In this document: positions 8,112-15,673 of the stretch, in pieces | Numbering within the stretch: position 1 is the first letter of the stretch | How the letters are laid out: each line of letters begins with the position of its first letter | NCBI GenBank assembly: GCA_030146605.1 | Contig: JASLBO010000271.1 | Span: forward strand, 1 to 24,781 | Reading direction: 5' to 3' | Length of the DNA: 24,781 nt | DNA from: Sphingomonas sp. | Lineage (GTDB): Bacteria > Pseudomonadota > Alphaproteobacteria > Sphingomonadales > Sphingomonadaceae | Translations under genes and position numbers: made by a program | Notes under the pieces: generated by a model | Told to the model about the DNA's origin: nothing | The model's input: the letters and a program-made list of their open reading frames with translations, nothing else | The model's database searches: none

Positions 8112-9568
8112 TGCGTACCGGCCACATCTTCGACGTCCGCGAGCACGGCGCCCGGGGTGACGGCATCGCGCTCGACTCGCCTGCGATCAATGCCGCGATC
8201 CTTGCCGCCGAGGCCGCGGGCGGCGGGATGGTGATCCTGCCGCCCGGCAAATATCTGAGCTTCTCGCTCCGGCTGAAGAGCCGCGTCACGCTCGTGCTCG
8301 AAAAGGGCGCGACGTTGATCGCCGCGGGGAAGGGCCCGCTCGGCGCCTATGACCTGGCCGAGGCACGCGGCCCGCAGCTCTATCAGGATTTCGGCCATAG
8401 CCATTGGCACAACAGCCTGATCTGGGCCGAGCATGCCGAGGACATCGCGATCATCGGCAAGGGCCGGATCCTTGGACTGGGCCTCACCCGGAACGGACCC
8501 GGCACGCCGTGGAGCAAGCAGGCCGGCGAGCGCCCGCTATCGATGGCGGCAATGCCCGCCGCCGATATTGGCAGGCTCGAGCGAAGCCGCGCGGCGATGC
8601 AGGGCATGGGGAACAAGGCGATCGCGCTGGCGCATTGCAAGCGGGTCAAGCTCGACGGCTTCAGCATCTTCAAGGGCGGGCATTTCGCCGTGCTGGCGAG
8701 CGAGATCGAAGGGCTAGACATCACGAACCTCGACATCGACACCAACCGTGACGGCCTCGACCTCGACTGCGTCCGCCGCGCACGGATCGAACGGTGCCGC
8801 GTCAACACGCCCAACGACGATGCGATCGTGCTCAAGACCAGCCTCGGGCTCGGCCGGCGCTCCTCATGCGAGGACATCCACATCCGCGACTGCCAGGTCA
8901 GCGGGTTCGATCTCGGGACGATGCTCGACGGCACCCGCCAGCGAACCCAGGAGCTGTCGCCCGACCGTGACCGCGTCACCGGGCGCATCAAGCTGGGCAC
9001 CGAGAGCAATGGCGACTTCCGCCGCATCCGCATCGCCAATTGCCGGTTCGAGCGCAGCCGCGGCCTCGCGATCGAGTCGGTCGACGGCGGAACGATCGAG
9101 GACGTGCTCGCCGAGAATATCGAGATGGCGGACGTGACGACCGCGCCGCTGTTCCTACGCCTCGGCGCGCGGCTGCGCGGGCCGGCGGACACGAAGATCG
9201 GCGCGATGCGCAATATCGAGGTGCGCGGGCTGAAGGCGACCGGGATCGATCCGCGCTTCTCCGCCATCCTCGCCGGTTTGCCCGATCATGCGATCGAATG
9301 CGTCCAGCTACGCGACATCGACCTTTCGTTTCGCGGCGGCTTCAACGAGCCGGTTCCGGCGAGCCCGCCCGAGCTGGCCGACGCTTATCCAGAGCCGAGC
9401 ATGTTCGGGCCCACGCCGGCCTGGGGTTTCTGGGCGCGGCACGTGACCGGGCTCGAGGTGAAGAAGCTGCGGCTGACGCGCGAAAGTGGCGATCATCGCC
9501 CACCCGTGCTGCTCGAGGACGCCCATGCGCGGGCCGAGGATGCGCAATATTGGCCCGACACGGTTTGA
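8111..9568 (+). CDS. Glycoside hydrolase family 28 (rhamnogalacturonase/polygalacturonase-like)
   Basis: A 485-residue right-handed beta-helix enzyme of GH28, which hydrolyses galacturonate-containing linkages of pectin. Seen: N-terminal FDVREHGARGDG typical of pectin-degrading beta-helices; NRDG with Asp214; NDDA with Asp236/Asp237; GRIK at 291-294. The spacing matches the catalytic Asp, Asp-Asp and Arg-x-Lys of polygalacturonases. The usual G-H-G segment with the fourth catalytic-site His is absent; the equivalent stretch reads DLGTMLDGT (267-275). No signal peptide is visible, and the helix motif begins within ten residues of the ATG, so the enzyme is probably cytoplasmic and acts on imported oligosaccharides. 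The ATG overlaps the preceding stop. Exact specificity (polygalacturonate, rhamnogalacturonan, or an exo-acting variant) cannot be assigned. Confidence 0.85.
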   Translation: MRTGHIFDVREHGARGDGIALDSPAINAAILAAEAAGGGMVILPPGKYLSFSLRLKSRVTLVLEKGATLIAAGKGPLGAYDLAEARGPQLYQDFGHSHWHNSLIWAEHAEDIAIIGKGRILGLGLTRNGPGTPWSKQAGERPLSMAAMPAADIGRLERSRAAMQGMGNKAIALAHCKRVKLDGFSIFKGGHFAVLASEIEGLDITNLDIDTNRDGLDLDCVRRARIERCRVNTPNDDAIVLKTSLGLGRRSSCEDIHIRDCQVSGFDLGTMLDGTRQRTQELSPDRDRVTGRIKLGTESNGDFRRIRIANCRFERSRGLAIESVDGGTIEDVLAENIEMADVTTAPLFLRLGARLRGPADTKIGAMRNIEVRGLKATGIDPRFSAILAGLPDHAIECVQLRDIDLSFRGGFNEPVPASPPELADAYPEPSMFGPTPAWGFWARHVTGLEVKKLRLTRESGDHRPPVLLEDAHARAEDAQYWPDTV

Positions 9569-9609
9569 CGCCGGGGCCGCACTAGACTATCCAAATGTTG
9601 CATTACTAT

Positions 9610-9622
9610 CCCACATAATGGG
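9610..9622. promoter_or_regulatory. Candidate operator, perfect CCCA-N5-TGGG, upstream of rhaM
   Basis: CCCA-CATAA-TGGG is the best match of the four related elements in the window, with both arms perfect. It ends 14 bases before the rhaM ATG and directly follows a -10-like TACTAT (9604-9609), so a bound protein would cover the transcription start. This fits repression. Confidence 0.4.
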
Positions 9623-9636
9623 CGTCAGGAGAGGAC

Positions 9637-9954
9637 ATGACGAGCATTCACGCATTCCGGATGCAGCTGAAGCCCGGCGCCATGGACGACTATAAAGCGC
9701 GCCACGATGCGATCTGGCCCGAACTCACCGAATTGCTCCATCAAAGCGGGATCCGCGACTATTCGATCTTCCTCGACGAGGAGACCTTGTCGCTGTTCGC
9801 GGTGCTCACGCTGACCGACGACAACAACCGCGAGGCGCTGCCCGGGCACCCGGTGATGCAGAAATGGTGGGATTACATGGCGCCGCTGATGCATGTCGAA
9901 CCCGGCAACCAGCCGAAGGAATGGCCCCTCAAGCAAGTGTTCCACCTCGCATGA
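9637..9954 (+). CDS. rhaM: L-rhamnose mutarotase
   Basis: A 105-residue ferredoxin-fold-like enzyme that interconverts alpha- and beta-L-rhamnopyranose, supplying the anomer used by the catabolic enzyme. Seen: the family pattern YKARHDAIWPEL near residues 19-30, GIRDYSIFLDEET in the middle, and WWDYMAPLM followed by VFHLA at the C-terminus. The length is exactly that of RhaM. The start is supported by AGGAGAGG at 9627-9634. It overlaps the GH35 gene by ATGA and heads the rhaM-GH35-GH105 unit, so rhamnose handling is transcriptionally tied to RG-I breakdown. Cytoplasmic, with no signal peptide. Confidence 0.95.
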   Translation: MTSIHAFRMQLKPGAMDDYKARHDAIWPELTELLHQSGIRDYSIFLDEETLSLFAVLTLTDDNNREALPGHPVMQKWWDYMAPLMHVEPGNQPKEWPLKQVFHLA

Positions 9955-12953
9955 TCCGCGCAGCCCTCCTCGCGGCCGTCGCGGTGCTCGCGCTTCCTGC
10001 CGCCGCGCAGGAAGCGAAGCCCACCGCCAACTTCAACGCACCCGTCAAGAGCTTCGGCCGCGTCTCGTACGATGCGCGCTCGCTGATGCTCGACGGCAAG
10101 CGGACGATCATCTGGTCGAGCGAGATGCACGCCTTCCGCCTGCCCTCGCCCGATCTCTGGCGCGACGTGCTGCAGAAGATGAAGGCGAGCGGGTTCAACA
10201 CCGTCGCCTTCTATTTCGACTGGGGCTTTCACAGCCCCAAAAAGGGCGTCTACGATTTCAGCGGCATCCGTGACATCGACCGCCTGCTGACAATGGCCGA
10301 GGAAGAAGGGCTGTGGGTGATGACCCGCGCCGGGCCTTATGTGAATGCCGAGCTTACCCGCGGCGGCTTCCCCGGCTGGCTGGTCAACCAGCGCGGCCGC
10401 GCGCGCACCGACGATCCCGAATATCTCGCCGCGTCGGACGAGTGGCTGACCAAGGTCAACGCGATCATCGCGCGCCACCAGATCAACGGCGACGGCAAGG
10501 GCAATCGCGGCAACGTCATCCTCCACCAGATCGAGAACGAGCTGGCGCTGACCACGGCTTCGCAGCGCCGCTACATGGATCATCTCTATGCCAAGGCGCG
10601 GGCCGACGGCATCAATGTGCCGATCTTCCACAACGACCAGGGCCGCAACGGCTATTGGGTGCCGGAGGATTCCAGGGTCGAGAAGACCGTCCCCGGCCCG
10701 AATGACATGTACGCGTTCGACGGCTATCCGGGCGGCACCTGCACCGTGACCGGCCAGCCGACCCGCGGGAGCGCGGCACCCGATTGGGGCTATTATGGCC
10801 CGGGCGGCGCGAAAGGCGGCGCCTCCGCTTCACCCAACACGCCCGGCTTCCTCGCCGAGTTCGGCGGCGGCTGGTTCGACTATTGGGGTTCGAACGGCGG
10901 CTATGAATGCAACGCCATCCAGCGCGGCAAGCGTTTCCAGCGCGTGTTCTACGGCACCAACCTCGCCAACGGGATCCATATCCAGAGCTTCTATATGGGG
11001 TTCGGCGGCACCAGCTGGGGCTGGCTGCCAGCCCCTGTGGTGTTCACCAGCTATGATTACGGCGCGGCGCTTTCCGAGACGCGCGAAGTGCGGCCCAAGG
11101 CGGAGGAACTCAAGCAACTAGGCGGGCTGATCGCGGAGGTGCCCGACCTTGCCGGGATGATCCCCGCGGGCAAGCCCGACATCTCGTCCGACAAGGTGCA
11201 GGTCTATCACAACAAGAACCCCGAGACCGACGCGCGCTTTCTGCTCGTCACGCACAAGCCATCGAACGGGCAGAGCAACGACCGCTTCACCTTCACCGCC
11301 GACCTGCCCGACGGGCGCTACACGCTTCCGATGCAGCTCGACGGGTTCGACGCGAAATGGCTGGTCGCGGGAGTCAATCTCGGCGGGCAGCGCCTCGTCT
11401 ATTCGACCTCCGAGCTGCAGGCGCTGCTCAAGCAGGACGGGCGCGATGTCGCGCTGATCTATGGCCGCGACGGCGAAGCGGGCGAGACCGTGCTGCGCTA
11501 TGCCAGCGCACCGAGGGTGACCGTGCTCGAAGGCGGCGCGACTTCGGCGTTCGACGCCGCGAAGGGCGACCTCAAGCTCCGCTACGCACATCGCGGGCTC
11601 ACCCGCGTGCGGATCAGCGGCGGCGGGCGTCCCGACCTGCTGCTGCTGATCGGCGACGAGGCCGAGGGCGCGAAGTTCTGGCATGTTGACGGGACGCTCG
11701 TTCGCGGCCCGGCGTTGGTCCGCACCGCCAAGACAAAGGGCGGCAATCTCGCGCTCACTGGCGATACAAGCGAAGCGACACCGCTCGAAATCTGGGCGCC
11801 CGCAGGGGTGCGCAGCGTGACGTGGAACGGCGTCAGGATCGCGATCACCCGCACCGCTTCCGGCACGGTGGCGGCAAACAGGCCGCTCCTCGCCCCGATG
11901 GACTTCACCCTGCCTGCGCTCGCCGACTGGCGCGTCGCGTCGGGTTCACCCGAGGCCGATCCCGGCCATGACGACCGCGACTGGGCGAAGATCGACAACC
12001 GGCCCTATGCCAGCATCACCGCGCGCGCCGACGGCCAGCCTAACATGCTGATGGACGCCTATGGCTTCCACGAAGGCGACGTCTGGTATCGCGGCCGCTT
12101 CACGGGCACGGCCGATGCCGAGCGGCTGAGGCTCCATTATGGCGCGGGCGGCTCGGGGCTGGTGCAGGTGTTCCTCGACGGCAAGCTGATCGGGCAGGAC
12201 GAGATCCCCGCCGGCCTGCCGCGCCCGCTCACCACCGGCGCGCCGAGCTTCGCACTGCCCGACGCCGCCCGCGCGCCGGGCGAGCATGTCCTGTCGGTGA
12301 TGGTGCGCAACAACGGGCATAATTGGGACCTCGACGCCGACGACTTCCACAAGGAGGCGCGCGGCATCGTCTCGGCTTCGATCGAGCCGGTCGCCGGCCC
12401 GAGCTTCGCGGTGCCGATCGCGTGGAAGATCCAGGGCCGCGCCGGCGGCGAGGATCTCGCCGATCCGGTGCGCGGCGTCGCGAACAATGGCGGTCTCGAT
12501 GGCGAGCGCCGCGGCTGGCATTTGCCCGGCTTCGACGATCGCGGCTGGAAGTCCGCGACGGTGCCGGCCGTGCAGGCAGCCGGCACCAGCTGGTATCGCA
12601 CCCGCTTCGATCTCGCGGTGCCCAGGGGGCAGGATGCAACGATCGGGCTCGCCTTTGGCGACACGACCAGGCCGCGTTCGAGCGTCGCCTATCGCGTGCT
12701 GATCTTCGTCAATGGCTGGAACATGGGGCAGTTCATCGCACATGTCGGCCCGCAGCGCGTCTTCCCCATCCCCGAGGGCATTCTCAACCATCGCGGCCGC
12801 AACAGCATCGCGCTCGCGGTGACATCGGACGGCGCCCCCGGTAATGCGCTCGAGCAGGTGAAGCTCGTCACGCTTCGCAACGTCCGCGGCGGTATTCCCG
12901 TCCGCATGGTCGCTGCGCCTTCCACTCCTTCCGAACTCAAACAGGTAGATTGA
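9951..12953 (+). CDS. Secreted beta-galactosidase, GH35, multidomain
   Basis: A 1000-residue GH35 enzyme with a signal peptide (about residues 1-19, ending PAAAQ). The catalytic TIM barrel spans roughly residues 30-370: start of barrel at SSEMHAFRLP, AGPYVNAE, acid/base Glu197 in QIENE, nucleophile Glu303 in AEFGGGW. After it come all-beta domains, including a beta-galactosidase domain-2-like region and two C-terminal jelly-roll domains (for example DVWYRGRF near 710 and TSWYRTRFDL near 880), an architecture like long microbial/fungal GH35 enzymes. It should release beta-linked galactose, probably from (arabino)galactan side chains of RG-I, in the periplasm or at the surface. The start ATG 9951 overlaps the rhaM stop and leads straight into the signal peptide. 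The stop overlaps the GH105 start. Exact side-chain specificity is inference. Confidence 0.9.
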   Translation: MIRAALLAAVAVLALPAAAQEAKPTANFNAPVKSFGRVSYDARSLMLDGKRTIIWSSEMHAFRLPSPDLWRDVLQKMKASGFNTVAFYFDWGFHSPKKGVYDFSGIRDIDRLLTMAEEEGLWVMTRAGPYVNAELTRGGFPGWLVNQRGRARTDDPEYLAASDEWLTKVNAIIARHQINGDGKGNRGNVILHQIENELALTTASQRRYMDHLYAKARADGINVPIFHNDQGRNGYWVPEDSRVEKTVPGPNDMYAFDGYPGGTCTVTGQPTRGSAAPDWGYYGPGGAKGGASASPNTPGFLAEFGGGWFDYWGSNGGYECNAIQRGKRFQRVFYGTNLANGIHIQSFYMGFGGTSWGWLPAPVVFTSYDYGAALSETREVRPKAEELKQLGGLIAEVPDLAGMIPAGKPDISSDKVQVYHNKNPETDARFLLVTHKPSNGQSNDRFTFTADLPDGRYTLPMQLDGFDAKWLVAGVNLGGQRLVYSTSELQALLKQDGRDVALIYGRDGEAGETVLRYASAPRVTVLEGGATSAFDAAKGDLKLRYAHRGLTRVRISGGGRPDLLLLIGDEAEGAKFWHVDGTLVRGPALVRTAKTKGGNLALTGDTSEATPLEIWAPAGVRSVTWNGVRIAITRTASGTVAANRPLLAPMDFTLPALADWRVASGSPEADPGHDDRDWAKIDNRPYASITARADGQPNMLMDAYGFHEGDVWYRGRFTGTADAERLRLHYGAGGSGLVQVFLDGKLIGQDEIPAGLPRPLTTGAPSFALPDAARAPGEHVLSVMVRNNGHNWDLDADDFHKEARGIVSASIEPVAGPSFAVPIAWKIQGRAGGEDLADPVRGVANNGGLDGERRGWHLPGFDDRGWKSATVPAVQAAGTSWYRTRFDLAVPRGQDATIGLAFGDTTRPRSSVAYRVLIFVNGWNMGQFIAHVGPQRVFPIPEGILNHRGRNSIALAVTSDGAPGNALEQVKLVTLRNVRGGIPVRMVAAPSTPSELKQVD

Positions 12954-14065
12954 TGGCCGCCCTCACCCACGACATTCCGCGCAGCGAGATCTCCGGCAAG
13001 ATCGACCTGCTCATGGACAATCTGGTCAACATCAAGGACGAGACCGGCGAGTTCCTGCTCCATCTGGAGGATGGCCGGATCATCGACACCAAGGGCTGGG
13101 CCGGCTGGGAATGGACCCACGGCATCGGGCTGTTCGGGATGTGGCGCTATTACGAGCAGACCGGCGACGACAAGGCGCTGCACATCATCAAGCAATGGTT
13201 CGAGGACCGTTTTGCCGAGGGCACGCCGACCAAGAACATCAACACGATGGCGCCGTTCATCACGCTGGCATATCTGTACGAGCACGAGCCCGACCCGCGC
13301 TACCTGCCCTATCTCGACACCTGGGCCGAATGGCTGATGGCGCCGGACGGGCTGCCCAAGGTCGAGGAAGGCGGCTTCCAGCACATCGTCTTCAACGACG
13401 AGAATCCCGGCGAGATGTGGGACGACACGCTGATGATGTCGGTGCTGCCGCTCGCCAAGATCGGGCTGCTGCTGAACCGGCCGCATTATGTCGAGGAGGC
13501 GAAGCGCCAATTCCTCGTCCACATCAAATATCTGTTCGATCGCAAGACCGGCCTGTGGTTCCACGGCTGGGACTTCAACGGCCGGCACAATTTCGCCGAC
13601 GCACTTTGGGCGCGCGGCAATTGCTGGGTGACGATCGCGATTCCCGAGATCATCGAGATTCTCGATCTGCAGCCGGGCGATGCCTTCCGCGCGTTCCTGA
13701 TCGACACGCTCGCCGCGCAGGTCAAGACGCTTGCCGCGACGCAGGACGAGAGCGGGCTATGGCATACGCTGGTGATGGACCCGAGCTCGTACCTCGAGGC
13801 CTCGGCCACCGCGGGGTTCGCCTACGGCATCCTCAAGGGCGTGCGGAAGGGCTATCTGCCGCGCGAATATGAGGCGGTGGGAATCAAGGCGGTGCGCGGG
13901 GTGCTCGCCAATATCGATGCGGCCGGCGAACTCCAGCAGGTCAGCTTCGGTACCGCGATGGGCGACACGCTGCAATTCTACAAGGACATAAGGCTGACCT
14001 CGATGCCCTATGGCCAGAGCCTCGCGATCTGCGCGCTCGGCGAGTTTTTGCGGACGTATATCTGA
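12953..14065 (+). CDS. Unsaturated rhamnogalacturonyl hydrolase, GH105
   Basis: A 370-residue alpha/alpha-barrel enzyme that hydrates the unsaturated uronic acid at the non-reducing end made by PL11 or PL22, releasing it from the next sugar (rhamnose for RG-I products). Seen: WTHGIGLFGMW near residue 60, KNINTMAPF, the active-site WDDTL with Asp157/Asp158, FHGWDFNG, and ALWARGNCW, all typical of the YteR/YesR group. Length is normal. There is no signal peptide, so it is cytoplasmic. The ATG at 12953 overlaps the GH35 stop (TGATG). A TTG one codon earlier is less likely. It ends the rhaM operon. Closely related GH105 members act on unsaturated galacturonyl-galacturonate or glucuronyl ends, so substrate rests on context. 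Confidence 0.9.
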   Translation: MAALTHDIPRSEISGKIDLLMDNLVNIKDETGEFLLHLEDGRIIDTKGWAGWEWTHGIGLFGMWRYYEQTGDDKALHIIKQWFEDRFAEGTPTKNINTMAPFITLAYLYEHEPDPRYLPYLDTWAEWLMAPDGLPKVEEGGFQHIVFNDENPGEMWDDTLMMSVLPLAKIGLLLNRPHYVEEAKRQFLVHIKYLFDRKTGLWFHGWDFNGRHNFADALWARGNCWVTIAIPEIIEILDLQPGDAFRAFLIDTLAAQVKTLAATQDESGLWHTLVMDPSSYLEASATAGFAYGILKGVRKGYLPREYEAVGIKAVRGVLANIDAAGELQQVSFGTAMGDTLQFYKDIRLTSMPYGQSLAICALGEFLRTYI

Positions 14066-14103
14066 CGCTGCGGCGCCGCGGCTCCTTCCTCTGCCTCGCT
14101 GCC

Positions 14104-14230
14104 TATCCTCCCCGCCAAAGGGAGGTGGCATGCGCAGCATGACGGAGGGGGAGGAATCACGACGGCGAGTGTGTCGCTTACCTCCCCCTCCGTCGCCTTT
14201 GGCGACACCTCCCCCTGGCGGGGGAGGATT
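14104..14230. repeat. Nested palindromic repeat between convergent genes
   Basis: About 127 bp between the convergent GH105 and PL22 genes. Outer arms are imperfect inverted copies (about 26 bases, beginning TATCCTCCCCGCC at 14104 and ending GGGGGAGGATT at 14230). Inner arms are a perfect 14-bp inverted repeat (GACGGAGGGGGAGG at 14141-14154, CCTCCCCCTCCGTC at 14181-14194). It can fold into a long branched hairpin on either strand and looks like a small non-coding dispersed element. It may serve as a bidirectional terminator. No gene is visible in 14066-14264. Confidence 0.75.
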
Positions 14231-14264
14231 GAGCGTCGGCTGGTTCCACACAGCCTAAGAGGCG

Positions 14265-15572
14265 CTATTTCCCCTTCGCCACCTCGACCGCATAGACGTG
14301 GTTCGCGCCTTCGAAATTAGCGCGGAAGACGATCCATTTGCCGTCGGGGGTGAAGGTCATGTTGGGCTCGAGCCGGTAATCGTGCTTGCGCATGTCGACC
14401 AGTTTCTCGGCTTCGAGCGTCCCCGGCGCGATCAGTTCCTCCGCCCCCGGGGCGTGGATACCCGCCACATCGGGGATGGCCTTCGGCGTGAATAGATAGA
14501 GATATTTGCCGTCGGGCGCGCGCGCGACCATCTCGCTGTCGCCGCCGTCGCCCGAGAAAAGCTTGCCATCGGGCGACTGGTTGAAATGCACCGACCATTG
14601 GTTACGCTCGACATTGTACCAGCGGCGCCTGCCCGTTGCGAGGTCGACCCCGGCGAGCCAGAATACCTGGCCGCGCGGGGTCTGCAGATCGTACCAGATC
14701 GTCTTGCCGTCGGGCGCGAAGAACTCGTGCCCGGCAATCTCCATGTTCATCGCGCGGCGGTGCGCCAGCTTCTTGCCGGTGCCGTCGGCACGGATCGTCC
14801 AGATCCGGTCGACCTTGTGCCACGGCCCTTCGTGGCAATACATGATCTGCTGCGGATCGGTCGGCGAGAACTGGATATGGTTGAGCCAGTCGGTCGAGGC
14901 AGTGACCACCTTGCGCGCGCCGGTGTTCACGTCGATCGTGAAGATCTCCATCGGGATCCGGGCTTCGAGCCGCTGGTTGAGCCGGACCTCCTTGGCGTCG
15001 GCATAGGTCATCGGCCGGCCGTCGGGCCAGTTGGCGGCATATTGCGCCTGGCCGAAGCGATTGTTGTCGCCCGCCTTCGCGCCGGGCTGGAGCGGCTTGT
15101 CGGTCTCCGCCCATTGGCCGAGCAGCAAGGTCTCGTCGGCGTTGATCGAGCCGATAAAGCCTTCCTTGATCTCGGCGATGCGGCGCGTCTTGCCCGAGTC
15201 GATATCGGCCGCGAAGATCGTCCAGGGCGCGCCTTCGCCCGCGCGGGTCTGGTAATAGGCGGTGCGCGTCTTGCGGCCGGTGAACAGCAGGATCAGCCCC
15301 TTGCCGCGGACCAGCGGCGTCACTTCCCAGCTCTTGAGATCGACCACCGATATCCCGTCGGGCACCGACACCACCATCTTGTCGCCCTGCGGCGTATAGC
15401 TGTTCTGGTGGAAATAGAGGCTCGCCGTGCCCGCCTCGCGGCTGATCCGGATCACCTTGTGCCCGGTGAGCGGGTCCACCCACTGCGCCGCCGGATCGGC
15501 AGCCGCAGCCCCCGCCAGCATCATCAGCGCCGCGGCCGCAAGGCTCTGGCAAATCACGCGTCCCGGCCGCAT
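14265..15572 (-). CDS. Oligogalacturonate lyase, PL22, with signal peptide
   Basis: A 435-residue beta-propeller lyase of PL22. Family members split unsaturated or saturated digalacturonate into 5-keto-4-deoxyuronate using Mn2+. Seen: TDWLNHIQFSPTDP, CHEGPWHKVDRIW, GHEFF-DGKTIWYDLQTPRG, and WSVHFNQSPDGKLFSGDGGD blocks, which carry the His/Gln residues expected to bind the metal. Typical length is about 390; here the extra N-terminus is a clear signal peptide (residues 1-25, ending GAAAA before DPAAQW), so this copy is probably periplasmic, unlike the cytoplasmic Ogl of Erwinia. The start has GGGAGATAGAGG upstream. Transcribed divergently from the symporter over a 101-bp shared region. Annotation as PL22 is firm; exact oligosaccharide preference (homogalacturonan versus RG-I) is not. 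Confidence 0.85.
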   Translation of the reverse strand: MRPGRVICQSLAAAALMMLAGAAAADPAAQWVDPLTGHKVIRISREAGTASLYFHQNSYTPQGDKMVVSVPDGISVVDLKSWEVTPLVRGKGLILLFTGRKTRTAYYQTRAGEGAPWTIFAADIDSGKTRRIAEIKEGFIGSINADETLLLGQWAETDKPLQPGAKAGDNNRFGQAQYAANWPDGRPMTYADAKEVRLNQRLEARIPMEIFTIDVNTGARKVVTASTDWLNHIQFSPTDPQQIMYCHEGPWHKVDRIWTIRADGTGKKLAHRRAMNMEIAGHEFFAPDGKTIWYDLQTPRGQVFWLAGVDLATGRRRWYNVERNQWSVHFNQSPDGKLFSGDGGDSEMVARAPDGKYLYLFTPKAIPDVAGIHAPGAEELIAPGTLEAEKLVDMRKHDYRLEPNMTFTPDGKWIVFRANFEGANHVYAVEVAKGK

Positions 15573-15591
15573 CCTCTATCTCCCGCCGACT

Positions 15592-15611
15592 TGATATCGT
15601 TCCACATATCA
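15592..15611. promoter_or_regulatory. Palindrome TGATAT-N8-ATATCA in the divergent PL22/symporter promoter region
   Basis: Perfect 6-bp inverted arms at 15592-15597 and 15606-15611 in the 101-bp region between two divergent genes. It overlaps the CCCA-N5-TGGG-like element at 15601-15613. A -35-like TTGATA for the symporter begins at 15591. A single bound regulator could control both genes. Confidence 0.45.
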
Positions 15612-15613
15612 TG
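15601..15613. promoter_or_regulatory. Candidate operator, degenerate CCCA-N5-TGGG, PL22/symporter
   Basis: TCCA-CATAT-CATG, the weakest of the four related elements (arms degenerate), shares CCACATA with the perfect copy upstream of rhaM. It overlaps the TGATAT-N8-ATATCA palindrome. Confidence 0.25.
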
Positions 15614-15673
15614 ATAGCCGTTCAAAATATGGAGTAAAGAACAGGCTTGGCCTGTCGCCCGAGAGGAACCTGC

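Noticed and set aside
15647..15673. TTG start for the symporter
   Set aside because: Adds nine residues without a Shine-Dalgarno sequence; ATG 15674 has GAGAGGAAC upstream.
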